From the NCBI GenBank assembly GCA_938084835.1, contig CALKER010000008.1, positions 1-64,000 on the forward strand: 64,000 nt of DNA, given 5' to 3'. Each line of letters begins with the position of its first letter. Position 1 is the first letter of the stretch. Of the stretch, positions 29,669 through 39,360 are shown in pieces. The notes under the pieces were generated by a model. That model was not told the origin of the DNA. It saw nothing but the letters and a program-made list of their open reading frames with translations, and did not search any database. This DNA comes from an uncultured Thermoguttaceae bacterium (GTDB lineage: Bacteria; Planctomycetota; Planctomycetia; Pirellulales; Thermoguttaceae). The position numbers were made by a program, and so were the translations under genes.

Positions 29669-31382
29669 TCCTTGAAGCTCCTCCGTCCAACCCCGAAGCG
29701 TCGGGGCGCTACCTGCCTTGCAGCACCAATTCCATTAGCTGAAACCCCGCCTAATGGTTCCCACCAGCATCTAAAGGGAGTCCCGCCTACGATCCGTGAT
29801 TTTTCGCTGTCAAAATCCGCTGGACCCCTGCCGCACCGCCACAACTCAGCGTCGAAGCCCACCGAACCAAACTTTTGCCACCCTCCAAGTCCCCCACTCC
29901 CGGTAAAATCCTTCTCAGGCCGTGAGCTTGCCGGATCGACCCTCTCCCTAGCCTTCGTCGAGGGACATATCTCCCTAGCCTTCGTCGAGGGACATAACCA
30001 GAGTCTCGGGCACTTTCGGCGTCCTAGTACCCACCCATCGGTTGTGTTGCCAAGCCGTATCGAGCCCCGATGCGGGGTGAACCAAGTCCCCCGGACAACC
30101 GGACCGCTCTTTCAATGCCACTCGAACGCCATAACCTTTTGTGAACTAGCGGATTTAGCCCGGACGAAGTTGGCTGCGCCGGTACTTTTGGCTCATAGCC
30201 GCTGGGCCAAGAAGCCCCTAATGAGCCCCTCATTATTAACTAAGTCGTTAAGGCAAAAAGGCAAAGTACTTACGAAAGTCTGACTCAAATCAAAGAACTT
30301 ACAAAGGTCCGATCCACATCAGGCAAGGGACTTTCTGCCCCGGCTTGATCGGCCTAGGCGCCCCGCCGTCCCCTAACTGCCTTTGAGCCAACCGGAGCAC
30401 CCGGCCTCGCGGAGTCCGGCCTTCAATCATTACGAACTTTCTGGTCAAAATAGATCATGGATTTTCACGAATCGCCAAAAGCACCGAGTTTCCAAAGCTT
30501 CCTTCCCCGCTTGTGGTCGGTTTTCTCTCTCACGCCTCTTTTCCAGGATTGTTCGGAATATCTCGGAAGCAGCATCCAAAGCTTTGGCTTGCCAACCAAG
30601 TCGCCACGCACGTGCTTGGGAAGCTTGTCCCGAAAATGAAAAATACCCAGTAGCCCAGCCACCGGGCATTTTCACCAGGTCACTTTCCATGTAAGAATCG
30701 TAAAAGCTTCGGCCCGAAATCAAGCTCCGTGCAGGAAGTTTGCGCAATTCCCTTTGTTCCGTAATGCCAAAACCGAGGATCGCCCACGCTCGGTCGTTTG
30801 CTGGGAAATACGTTCGCTGTGGCGGGGCCGGCCGGTGTTCGGTCTTATCTTGGAAGGTAGCTCGCAGTGTAGCCAACTCCCGGAAGTCGGCCCCCAGACA
30901 TTCGAAGCTGGCCGTTTATCCCGGACTCTAAATGGTAAATTGCTTTTCTTCGTAGGGGAAGACCTAACTTGGAAAGTTGCTCGCGCGGCAAAGCCGGGAG
31001 CTCGGGCAAGGGGCAAGCCCGCGGGTTTTACCCGCTGATTCCAAGGACGAAAACCACCATCTCGGCAGGTAAATTGGATATGTGGGTCCGAACGCGGGGC
31101 CTCCCGACATTTATGGTCCGGGGTGGGATATATGGCTTGTTTTTAAGGTTGTCGCTAAGCAACGCCAAGCTGGCCTCCCCAGGTGGTAAGAGCAAGTGTG
31201 AGCCAGGCCAGTATAACCTCTCTTTGCCTGAAAGGGGGTCGGGCATCCGGCCAGCCAGGTGTATTGTCAAATAACCGAGGCTTGTGCTATCTCACGCCTC
31301 ACCCGCGAAACCGCCCATCTTAAGGCCTAGCCGGGGGACATGCATTTACCCACGGACGGAAAAGCTCTCGGAAAAGTAGGGC
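29669..31382. other. Long intergenic region
   Basis: About 1.7 kb upstream of speA and downstream of the CRTAC1-like gene. It contains a perfect 27-bp tandem duplication (29943-29996), an inverted repeat CCATTAG/CTAATGG near 29735-29760, a tight hairpin GCGGGT-TTT-ACCCGC at 31021-31035, and two imperfect copies of CTTGGAAxGTxGCTCGC near 30845 and 30970. ORFs of 100-143 codons on both strands overlap one another and show no family motif. Confidence 0.5.
29943..29996. repeat. 27-bp tandem duplication
   Basis: Two identical adjacent copies, 29943-29969 and 29970-29996. Each unit carries inverted arms TCCCT and AGGGA, so each can fold as a small hairpin. Confidence 0.9.
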
Positions 31383-33305
31383 CTAAAGATCCTGGCTGGG
31401 ACCGGGCTCGGGCGGCACTGAAAAGACCGCACCTCCTTCTACGACGATAATCCACTGATTGGCTTGTATCGACTTCAACCGGTCCACCGCCCCGCCAAGC
31501 CAACGGATCTCAATTTCCTCAACGACGGCTTGTTCCCCTAAACCGAAATGGAGGCGCAATCCCCAATGGCTCTGGTATCCGCGCCCGGCCACCACCTCCG
31601 CGATACTTTGCAACCTTCCGGCTTTTAATTTCACCCGACTTCCGACACCAAAGCGATTGGCTTTACGCCCGATGAGAGAGATTTGGAGCCAGTGGTTAGG
31701 AGCCAGCGTTTGGTTGCGGAGTATTGTGGGCGACTCCCGCAAGTTGACGATGGTGACATCGACTCGGCCGTCATTATCGAAGTCCTCAAGCGCAATTCCA
31801 CGGCTGGCGTGGATCGGTGTCAGACCGTCGCCGCACACCCGACTTACGTCAACAAATCGGCCATCGCCCAAATTCCACAGAAGGGTATTTGGAGCCTTGT
31901 ACACACCCGTGCGATCGAAGAATTCCACGTTGTCGTCCGTGTGGCCATTGGCGACGAAAATATCGCGAAATCCGTCGTTGTCAAAATCGGCAAAACCTAC
32001 GCCCCAATTGACCTGCGAAAGCAAGGTGGGACCGATGTTGGCCGATGCCGATACATCCTCTAGTCGGCCGTCGCCTAGGTTCTTGTAGAGCACCGGGACC
32101 TCGTCTTGGTAGCAGGTCATGATGAAATCAAGGAAGCCGTCGTTGTCGTAGTCACCGCAATCCACGCCCATTGAGGCATTTTCATCCCCATACCAGTTGT
32201 AGGCGGCGCCGTATAACATGCCTAACTCTTCGAATTGCCCCGTCCCATCGTTGACGAAGAGGAAATTGGCGTCCACGTCGTTGCATACAAACACATCCGT
32301 ATCGCCGTCGCCGTCGTAATCGCAAGCAATGATTCCCATACCGGTGCCTTTATGAGCGGCCACCCCCACAGCTTGGCTCACATCGGTAAAGGTTCCATCG
32401 CCATTGTTGCGAAAAACGGTGTCCGAAGTGCCACGAAAGTCGCGAGGGGAGGGGTAGACTTTGTATCCCTTAAAGGTTCGTGTGACATGTTTTTGGTAGC
32501 TAAAATCAACGTAGTTCGCCACATATAGATCGAGATCCCCGTCTCCATCGAAATCGGAAAAGGCTGCCCCTGCGCCTAGCATCGAGCCGTTTGCTACTTC
32601 CGCGACCGAGGTGACATCAGAGAAGGTTCCGTCGCCATTGTTTCGAAAAAGAACATTCGGGCCGAAGTTGTTGATGTAAAGATCGAGAAATCCGTCGTTG
32701 TTGTAATCGCCGGCGCATACGCCTAAAGCAAAACCGGGGTCGCCCACCCCCGCCTCGGCGGTAACCTTTTGAAATCGGAACTCTCCTCTATTGCGGTAAA
32801 GCTCGTTGAGTGGGGGTTCCGGATAGAAAGTTCCGGCCAGCGCGGCCCCGTTGAGGAAGTAAATATCTTCCTGGCCGTCCCCATCATAGTCGAATGTCGC
32901 CAGGCCCCCGGTCATTGTTTCCATGATGTAGTACCGGCCCCCAGAACCGTCAAAATGCTGGAAATCGATGCCCGTCTGCGCCGTCACATCGTGAAGACGC
33001 ACGGGACAGTTGTCCACGCTGCCCGGAGAGGTGGAGAGCTCCGTGAGAACGCGCCGTGGTCTCCCGGCCCGCATTCCGTAGCGGCTGACTGGCTCGTCGA
33101 GCGTTTTTTCTTCTTCATGAGAGCTTACAGGTGGCAGTAAAGAGGGCGGCTCGGGCCGCCCATAGCATCCCGCTAGCATTCCCGCCAATAGTAACAGTCC
33201 CCACCGGAGCACACTGCCGCTCCATTTCATCACATTCATCCCAAAATTTACAAGGATTGTGACCTTAATCGAGAGTAGAACGACACCTGGTGCCTGCGTT
33301 TCCAT
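31383..33305 (-). CDS. CRTAC1-like lipoprotein with FG-GAP/VCBS repeats and ASPIC/UnbV domain
   Basis: A 640-residue exported protein. An N-terminal hydrophobic segment ends in a lipobox (LLAGMLAGC), predicting a lipid-anchored product. The body has repeated calcium-binding FG-GAP/VCBS-type blades with motifs such as FDYDGDGQEDIYF, GDYNNDGFLDLYI and SDFDGDGDLDLYV, consistent with a seven-bladed beta-propeller. The final ~80 residues (RFGVGSRVKLKAG, HFGLGEQAVVEEIEIRWLGG) are an ASPIC/UnbV domain. Such proteins are common and poorly characterised in planctomycetes; adhesion or ligand binding is plausible. The ATG at 33305 has GGGAG upstream. An internal ATG at 33230 would give a more typical signal peptide. 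Confidence 0.9.
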   Translation of the reverse strand: METQAPGVVLLSIKVTILVNFGMNVMKWSGSVLRWGLLLLAGMLAGCYGRPEPPSLLPPVSSHEEEKTLDEPVSRYGMRAGRPRRVLTELSTSPGSVDNCPVRLHDVTAQTGIDFQHFDGSGGRYYIMETMTGGLATFDYDGDGQEDIYFLNGAALAGTFYPEPPLNELYRNRGEFRFQKVTAEAGVGDPGFALGVCAGDYNNDGFLDLYINNFGPNVLFRNNGDGTFSDVTSVAEVANGSMLGAGAAFSDFDGDGDLDLYVANYVDFSYQKHVTRTFKGYKVYPSPRDFRGTSDTVFRNNGDGTFTDVSQAVGVAAHKGTGMGIIACDYDGDGDTDVFVCNDVDANFLFVNDGTGQFEELGMLYGAAYNWYGDENASMGVDCGDYDNDGFLDFIMTCYQDEVPVLYKNLGDGRLEDVSASANIGPTLLSQVNWGVGFADFDNDGFRDIFVANGHTDDNVEFFDRTGVYKAPNTLLWNLGDGRFVDVSRVCGDGLTPIHASRGIALEDFDNDGRVDVTIVNLRESPTILRNQTLAPNHWLQISLIGRKANRFGVGSRVKLKAGRLQSIAEVVAGRGYQSHWGLRLHFGLGEQAVVEEIEIRWLGGAVDRLKSIQANQWIIVVEGGAVFSVPPEPGPSQDL

Positions 33306-33555
33306 AAATCATACAACTCCCTCTACCCCAGATTCACCCACTAGGGGCAACCACCACCCCGGTTCAAGAAGAAAGGTGATGCAGGAGCCTTCACTTCACG
33401 TGGTTGCGGAAAATGATATGGGCTGAGAGGAATTTTGCCGCGTCTTGCGGAGGCACCTCAGCTTAAATTTTGTTACAAAAGTTTCTGGGTAGTCGCGGAT
33501 CCCGGTGCCGGTGGGCATCCTGACTCCCCTACTAAATGGGGCGAAGTCGCAAGCC

Positions 33556-35355
33556 TTACACGAGGGGAAAGAGAAGAGATGCCACAACAGTGACCACTAA
33601 TCCGAAACTACCGATCAGAACAAGCAGGAGCGTCCAGGTTTTGAGGGTTTCGTTTTCCGTAAAACCTCCCATGCGAGCATAGACCCAAAAACCGCTATCG
33701 TTCATCCACGATCCACACATAGATCCACAGCCGATGGCCACGGCCAAATAAACGGGGTGGCAACCGAGGGTCTCTGCCGATGATCCCATGGCCGCCATCA
33801 TCGACGAAGCCGTGATCATGGAAACCGTTCCCGAACCTTGCGCCACCTTCATGACGGAGGCAAGTAAAAATCCCATGACAAGAAGCGACCGTCCCGAAAG
33901 CCCACCTGAGGTCCCCATCAATTGTTCCAAGGACTGCTGGACCCCAGTTTCTCGCAAAACTGCTCCAAATGCGCCACCGGCAGCGGTAATAAGGATGATG
34001 ATGCCGGCGCTCATTAGGGCCCCCTCCGTGACTTGGCCCAACTGGCGGAAGGAAAGATTCCGCCACCGCAACAAGGTGCCCATGGCCACGATCGCCGCCA
34101 AGAACAAGCTGAAGTTGGGATTGCCCACAAAGGCGGTCAACTCAGCGACTTTTTCCAGCATTGTGGATTGGCGGCAGTCGGGAAAGGCTGTCTCTAGGAG
34201 AATCCAATTATGGAGGGAGCGTTCCCGCGGGGAGAGGGCATCAAGCGCGCGCTCCACCCGCTCCTTCTGCGAAAGCCGCGAAGCCTCTTTACCGAGGGAC
34301 TGTTCTCCTCGGGTGCGAAGTCTTTGCGCATCCGCCGGAATGGTAAGACCCGCGAAAAGCTCCTCCGTGGCGAATTGACTCTTGGTGACCAGTTGACTGA
34401 TATGCTCTCGTACTCGTGTCAACACATTTTCCTGAGCCGCCTGCTTCGGATCGGCCAGTAGCGCACGAAGACGTTCGGGAAGCCGCTCCCGCAAAAGTCG
34501 CGCAGGCGCGTCGGTAGGCAAGCCGTCAGCAGAAGCCAGCTGACCTGCAAGGGCGCGCCAATTGATTCGGTCGCCTCGCAAGCGGAGAGCCTCAATTTCG
34601 TTTCGTGCTCCCATTTGAGCAAAGGTATTGGCGGAGATCAGGATCACCGGCAAAAGAATCGGAGTGAGCGAGAGGACAATCCCTGGCAAGCGGTCGTCCG
34701 GAAGTGGTTCGGGTTCCTCTTCCCCCGGATAGGGACGCATGGGGATATCCCATTTTTTGTTCATCAGGGAGCAGATTAGGAGTGCGACAACGGCCATGGG
34801 AATTCCTATGATCGCCCCCACCAAGATGAAGAGCCCCAGGTCGACGTTCAACGTGTCGGCCATCACAAGCGGTCCAGGAGTCGGTGGAACAATACTGTGG
34901 GTAATTACTGCCCCGGCCGCAATAGCCGTTACAAAAAGCACATAGTCCCGGCGAAGTTGCCGCCACATGGATCGCCCAAGAGGAATCAGCAAGTAGAACA
35001 CGGTGTCAAAAAATACCGGGATAGAGAGCACATATCCGCTTGCCAGCAGGGCAACGCTCGTCCGTTGTTGACCCAGTAAGCGCTGAAACGAGCGAACTAT
35101 GCGATCGGCAGCACCGCTGTCCATGAGACACTTGCCGATGATGGCCGCAAAGGCAATGACAATAGCGATGCTGGTCGCCGTTCTGCCGAAACCTTCTGCA
35201 ACGCGAGCTGCTTTTATCGACCACGGTCCTGGCGACAGCAGGCTCACAAGAAGGGCTGCCGAAATTAATGCCACAAAAGCATTGACCCGAAAGCGGATGA
35301 TCAAGGTCAACACCGTGGCTATTCCGACGATGAGGATGGCAAAAGGAATCCACAT
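33556..35355 (-). CDS. GntP-family gluconate/organic acid permease with a ~150-residue insertion
   Basis: A 599-residue inner-membrane transporter of the GntP family, which normally has about 440-450 residues. Hydrophobic segments match the family, including THSIVPPTPGPL (~152-162), GSGTVSMITASSMMA and the C-terminal NDSGFWVY segment. Between ~247 and ~398 lies a charged, helix-rich insertion (many Arg, Glu and Leu) without transmembrane character, apparently a soluble loop or domain. Family members import gluconate or related sugar acids with protons. GGAAGAG lies close upstream of the ATG. It is divergent from the dipeptide epimerase gene. Confidence 0.9.
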   Translation of the reverse strand: MWIPFAILIVGIATVLTLIIRFRVNAFVALISAALLVSLLSPGPWSIKAARVAEGFGRTATSIAIVIAFAAIIGKCLMDSGAADRIVRSFQRLLGQQRTSVALLASGYVLSIPVFFDTVFYLLIPLGRSMWRQLRRDYVLFVTAIAAGAVITHSIVPPTPGPLVMADTLNVDLGLFILVGAIIGIPMAVVALLICSLMNKKWDIPMRPYPGEEEPEPLPDDRLPGIVLSLTPILLPVILISANTFAQMGARNEIEALRLRGDRINWRALAGQLASADGLPTDAPARLLRERLPERLRALLADPKQAAQENVLTRVREHISQLVTKSQFATEELFAGLTIPADAQRLRTRGEQSLGKEASRLSQKERVERALDALSPRERSLHNWILLETAFPDCRQSTMLEKVAELTAFVGNPNFSLFLAAIVAMGTLLRWRNLSFRQLGQVTEGALMSAGIIILITAAGGAFGAVLRETGVQQSLEQLMGTSGGLSGRSLLVMGFLLASVMKVAQGSGTVSMITASSMMAAMGSSAETLGCHPVYLAVAIGCGSMCGSWMNDSGFWVYARMGGFTENETLKTWTLLLVLIGSFGLVVTVVASLLFPLV

Positions 35356-35749
35356 AGGGCTCTTCCTGTCCCCGGTTAGACCTGGCCTTTAATGGTTGTG
35401 AAAACTCGCGTATGCAGTGAGGCGCCATAGCCCTGGGCGAAGGTCCCACTTTGCCGAGGCGCCAGGTTGGTTAAGGGAAACACTTCGGCGATTTGAGAAT
35501 GCTCAAGCAATTTAATAACGGGGGGGAAGCTCTGCAAGTTCAGGGATTTAAAAGTAAGCCGGTGATGCGCCTTGTGGGATTTGAGGCACAGTGCTGGTTC
35601 TTGGAGAGCGCGCATGGCCAATCTCTTCCAGGGTTGTCTCTCGAGGGTTTAAACTGTTGTGCTGGAGAATATGACCACGTTGTTTGGAACCCGGCTTGGC
35701 TGCATTTGGAGAAACGCCACAGATGGGAAAAGGTCAGGGGCCCGAGCTC
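35356..35749. other. Divergent promoter region
   Basis: A 394-nt gap between the GntP permease (minus) and the epimerase (plus), expected to hold both promoters. I see no distinct operator or hairpin. Confidence 0.4.
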
Positions 35750-36781
35750 ATGATTTTACGCACCTATCGCTTCGATCTTCCCTTGAAATATCCGTTTGGA
35801 ATATCCCGGGGCACGGCCACGGTAAGTCGATCGCTCGTGGTGGAAGTGGCAACGGTTGAGGAAAGCGGCTTTGGTGAGGCCGGAGAGAACGGTTACTACG
35901 GCATCAGCATCGCGGGAATGGAAGAGCGGCTGCAACGACTGGCAAGCTGGCTAGCCCATCAGCAGCCGGACGAGCCAGAGAAGTTGTGGCCAGAATGCGC
36001 GGCACGCCTGCGAGGGGATACTTTTGCCCTTTGTGCTGTCGATTGTGCGCTTCATGACCTGTGGGGCAAGATTACCGGAAAAGCCGTCTGGCAGCGGTGG
36101 AGAGAAACCCTCGACAATCTTCCACCCAGCGATTATACCATCGGCCTGGACCAGCCGGAGGTCATGCTCGCAAAACTGCGGGCGATGCCCGGTTGGCCCA
36201 TCTACAAAATAAAGTTGGGGACACCTTATGACATCGAAATTGTGCGGCTGCTTCGCCAGGAGACGGACGCTCTCTTTCGTGTGGACGCCAATGAAGCGTG
36301 GCAAGCAGAGGAAGCAGCCCGGAAGATCGAGGCATTAGCTTCTCTAGGCGTCGAGTTTGTGGAACAACCCCTCCGCGCCAACGACTGGGAGGGAGCTGCC
36401 TGGCTGTTTTCCCGAAGTGTTCTACCCCTTGTGGCCGACGAATCCTGCCGAACTTCGGAGGATCTTCCCCGCTGCCAGGGATGTTTTCACGGTGTCAACA
36501 TCAAGGTGGTCAAATGTGGGGGGCTCACCCCAGCTCGGCAAATGATCGACGAGGCCCGGAGACTGGGATTTCGCGTAATGGTGGGCTGTATGACGGAGTC
36601 TACAATCGGTATTTCCGCGGCGGCACAACTGTTGCCGCTTGTGGATTATGCCGATCTAGATGGGGCAGCACTGCTGGCGGAGGATGTGGCCGATGGGGTA
36701 AAAGTTGTAAAGGGGCAGGTGCAATTTCCAAGGCGGCCTGGGTGCGGGATTGTCCCAACTTTTTCCCGGCACGCAGGATAA
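35750..36781 (+). CDS. Dipeptide epimerase (enolase superfamily, Ala-Glu epimerase-like)
   Basis: A 343-residue enolase-superfamily protein of the muconate-lactonising subgroup. The acid/base lysines are K153/K155 in YKIKLG and K252 in NIKVVKCGG. The metal ligands are D179 (VDANEAW), E205 (VEQPL) and D230 (ADES). This arrangement fits L-Ala-D/L-Glu epimerases and related dipeptide epimerases that act on murein-derived dipeptides in the cytoplasm. Exact dipeptide preference cannot be told. The start at 35750 fits the family N-terminus (MILRTYRFDLPLKYPF); an ATG at 35726 with GGAG upstream is the alternative. Confidence 0.85.
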   Translation: MILRTYRFDLPLKYPFGISRGTATVSRSLVVEVATVEESGFGEAGENGYYGISIAGMEERLQRLASWLAHQQPDEPEKLWPECAARLRGDTFALCAVDCALHDLWGKITGKAVWQRWRETLDNLPPSDYTIGLDQPEVMLAKLRAMPGWPIYKIKLGTPYDIEIVRLLRQETDALFRVDANEAWQAEEAARKIEALASLGVEFVEQPLRANDWEGAAWLFSRSVLPLVADESCRTSEDLPRCQGCFHGVNIKVVKCGGLTPARQMIDEARRLGFRVMVGCMTESTIGISAAAQLLPLVDYADLDGAALLAEDVADGVKVVKGQVQFPRRPGCGIVPTFSRHAG

Positions 36782-37115
36782 GCCGCGGTTATCCCTCCTT
36801 GCATTACACGGGCTCATCATGCAGAGCTTAAGGGGTAGATGCAGATCTTTCCTTTTTCCTGCTAACTTTCCGGGAATCAATATCGCCAGCGCTGCAAGTT
36901 GCCGCAAACTTTCAATCGCTTCCTGGAGTTTGGGGGTGACCATCGGTTCCAAGATTTCGCTTGAAGCATCTTGCCTAAAGCTTCGGTCGGTGGCTCGGAC
37001 CCGATACGGCGACTGTCAGCACGTTCACTTGTCGGGAGTTATTCGAGAAAGAATAATGCCGCGAGCTTTCCGAGGTTGATTTGTTCGTGCACCCAAGTTT
37101 TAAGGAGCCAAATTT
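36782..37115. other. Intergenic region
   Basis: A 334-nt gap. A hairpin GGATAA (36776-36781)/TTATCC (36789-36794) overlaps the stop codon of the epimerase gene and lacks a T run. A GGAG ribosome binding site precedes 37116. No gene is seen. Confidence 0.4.
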
Positions 37116-38192
37116 ATGAAACACTTATGGCGTGGTTTTTTTCGGCACATACTTAACCTTCGGGTGATATGCCTTGCCCTTTCGGCATGCATCTGGTCTC
37201 TGGGGGTAGTCACCACGTGGGGAAGCCCTCCGCGGCTTGCACTTAACCCATACGAGGGGGTCGACTGGGCGCAAACTCAGCAAATTAAGGCGGGCCTCCA
37301 TGCTCACACTACCGAAAGTGACGGAAGTGATCCTCCGGAGCGGATGATCGACGCATACCACCGGCAAGGATTCGGGGCGCTAGCTCTTACGGATCATAAT
37401 CGCTGCACTTGGCCGTGGGAAAGATGGGGCCGTGATGGATCAACCCTCAACATGTTGGCCATTCCGGGCAACGAACTTTCCCGCCACCACCACGCGGTGA
37501 GCCTTTTTGTGCCTTTTGAAACTTCCTCCTCTCGGTTAGAGGTCAGTTTGAAGGAGGTGGCAGATCGTGGTGGGCTTGTAATTTTGGCTCATCCCGGCCG
37601 TTACTGGAAGCCCACTCCCGAGGGCGCCGTCCCGCCGGAAATTCTGGCCAACTACCTCAAGCTTTTTGCCGAGCACGATGTCTTGGTGGGGATGGAAGTG
37701 ATTAACTTCGAGAATCGGTATCCTCACGATCGGCTTTTGTGGGACGGCCTGTTGACGAAAATGATGCCCGGGCGGCCCGTCTGGGGTTTTGCCAATGATG
37801 ATGCTCACTCGCGCGGTGCGGTGGGGAGAAATTGGGTGATTCTTCTTCTTTCGGAAGTAAGCTTATCGGCTGCAGCGGACGCGTTAAGCAAAGGTCGAAC
37901 CTATTTCGCAACCTTAACCACACACGATCGCTTAACGAGGGATCCGGCAAAAACACCACGGATCGAGCGAATCTGGCACGACGAAGAGCAGGGGGTGATC
38001 CACATCACAGCCACCGTCGGAGGATCGCCTCTTTCGGAAGAAAACTGTAGCTGGATTAGCGATGGTACCGTTGTCCACAAGGGGTCTCAACTACCGTACC
38101 GGCGGATAGAAAATTTGGGAAGCTACGTCCGAGCCGAGCTACGAGGCCCCGGGGGGACGACTTTCACGCAACCCTTTGGCTTGGCTCGGTAG
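37116..38192 (+). CDS. Secreted PHP-domain metal-dependent phosphoesterase
   Basis: A 358-residue protein with an N-terminal signal segment (VICLALSACIWSLGVVTTW) and a PHP domain. Metal-binding motifs are present in order: GLHAHTTESDG (~60-70), LTDHNR (~91-96), the histidine-rich NELSRHHH, ILAHPG (~155-160) and ANDDAH (~225-230). PHP proteins hydrolyse phosphate esters with a trinuclear metal centre. Here the export signal argues for an extracytoplasmic substrate. The C-terminal ~90 residues form a beta-rich appendix. The start has GGAG eight bases upstream. The actual substrate is unknown. Confidence 0.87.
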   Translation: MKHLWRGFFRHILNLRVICLALSACIWSLGVVTTWGSPPRLALNPYEGVDWAQTQQIKAGLHAHTTESDGSDPPERMIDAYHRQGFGALALTDHNRCTWPWERWGRDGSTLNMLAIPGNELSRHHHAVSLFVPFETSSSRLEVSLKEVADRGGLVILAHPGRYWKPTPEGAVPPEILANYLKLFAEHDVLVGMEVINFENRYPHDRLLWDGLLTKMMPGRPVWGFANDDAHSRGAVGRNWVILLLSEVSLSAAADALSKGRTYFATLTTHDRLTRDPAKTPRIERIWHDEEQGVIHITATVGGSPLSEENCSWISDGTVVHKGSQLPYRRIENLGSYVRAELRGPGGTTFTQPFGLAR

Positions 38193-38871
38193 GTGGCGTC
38201 AGGTATGAGGTTTTGCGGGGTTGCTGCCGCGGAAAGCGAACTCTTTAAGACGACTGTCTTGAATGCGTCCGTGTGATGCGGCGGCCTGCCCCCGGGGAGG
38301 GTGCCCATTCGAGACCAAAAATTCTTTAAAAGAGCTAGCCTTGGGCTCCTGCCGGCTTTAGTCTATTATTTCGGAAAAATTTGTTATTTTGTGGCTGGTT
38401 GTGGCGGGGATCGCCTCATACGGAAAAGCCGGGCTGCTGAGTTTGGGCTACGGGCGGGAGTTCTCCCCGATTGCCGAAGGGAGTTTTTATGGGAAGGCGA
38501 TCCCTGCCCGAATTTGGGGCCATTTTGGCCGATCACCGTGAAGGGGAGGGAAGGTGTCGGCCGAACTTGCTTCCGACCGGGTGACACGAAGCCGGCTGTA
38601 CGCCGGAAAGCCACCAATCGGGCAGGGGATCGCCTCCTGTGCGAGACTCTCCTTTTTGGCTGGTCCGCCTTCTTGGCCGCTCAACTTGCTGGATTTTTGC
38701 CGTCAGTCGCCATGGCGAGGTATTTTCGCGGCACTTTTGCTCGTAATTTGGCGGCTTTGTAGATTTCTTATTTTCCGTGCAACGGCTAGGGTTGGGCCCA
38801 AAGCCGCGGCCGTCGTGGGATTTTGCTGCAAGAATTGGTTGGTCTTGGACGCTGTCGTGGTAAATGGCGGC
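38193..38871. other. Hairpin- and repeat-rich noncoding region beyond mraZ
   Basis: A 679-nt stretch between the 3' ends of the PHP gene and mraZ. It has three copies of a ~16-bp element of core GGGGATCGCC/GGGATCGCC: 38403-38418 (direct), 38494-38509 (inverted) and 38620-38637 (direct). It also has a stem GGCCGATCACC (38527-38537)/GGTGTCGGCC (38553-38562) and a stem CCGGC/GCCGG near 38592-38606. A promoter-like pair precedes them at 38340-38369. No ORF is convincing. It may encode a structured RNA. Confidence 0.45.
38340..38369 (+). promoter_or_regulatory. Sigma70-like promoter, low confidence
   Basis: A TTGGGC hexamer (38340-38345) is followed 18 bases later by TATTAT (38364-38369), which is close to the -10 consensus, inside the noncoding region and reading to the right. 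No gene starts downstream on this strand. Confidence 0.3.
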
Positions 38872-39360
38872 CTACGAAAGTTCGCTCATCAACCTGGGAA
38901 AACGTGCCATCTTCCGCGATAAATACCGCACCCACTTTTCGGGATGCCATAATTCCACGCAAACGGCCGCACCTACCAACATTACTTCCCCACCCGCTGG
39001 AACTCCTAAAAACTCGCGGAACCCCTCGGGAATTAGCAACCGGTTTTTGCCGGCAAGTTCCACAGGTCGATGTCGGCTCGAAAGTAACCGGCCGAGAGTT
39101 TGCACCTCTGTTAATCGTCGATCTAAGTCGCCTAATGCCAGCCGTTGTTCTACCAGTCGCATTCGTTCAAGGAACAAGCGACTCCAATCCGCTTTGGCCC
39201 AGAGGCTGAGGCAGCCGGCTCGCTCTTTCACCAGAACGCATTCCGCGGAGTCCCGGGTGAGAGGTTCCGCCAATTGGGCCGGGATAGTCAATCGGTAGCG
39301 GTCGTCCAGAGTTCGGGAATACTCGCCCGAAATCCAGATTCGGTCATTGGATGCACTCAT
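38872..39360 (-). CDS. mraZ: MraZ transcriptional regulator, not linked to a dcw cluster
   Basis: A 162-residue protein with the two AbrB-like SpoVT repeats of MraZ. The first repeat is SGEYSRTLDDRYRLTIPAQ and the second is LAGKNRLLIPEGFREFLG with LVGAAVCVELWHPEKW. MraZ forms ring oligomers that bind repeats in its own promoter and usually represses the division and cell wall cluster. Here no rsmH (mraW), ftsL or ftsI follows; the downstream side is 680 nt of noncoding DNA. Its target must be itself or distant genes. In planctomycetes that lack ftsZ this gene is of uncertain role. The C-terminal tail (~12 residues) is a little longer than usual. Confidence 0.88.
   Translation of the reverse strand: MSASNDRIWISGEYSRTLDDRYRLTIPAQLAEPLTRDSAECVLVKERAGCLSLWAKADWSRLFLERMRLVEQRLALGDLDRRLTEVQTLGRLLSSRHRPVELAGKNRLLIPEGFREFLGVPAGGEVMLVGAAVCVELWHPEKWVRYLSRKMARFPRLMSELS

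Noticed and set aside
29150..30283. A 377-codon open frame on the plus strand
   Set aside because: Its first half is antisense to speA and the rest is low-complexity with no family match or ribosome binding site; it contains the 27-bp duplication.
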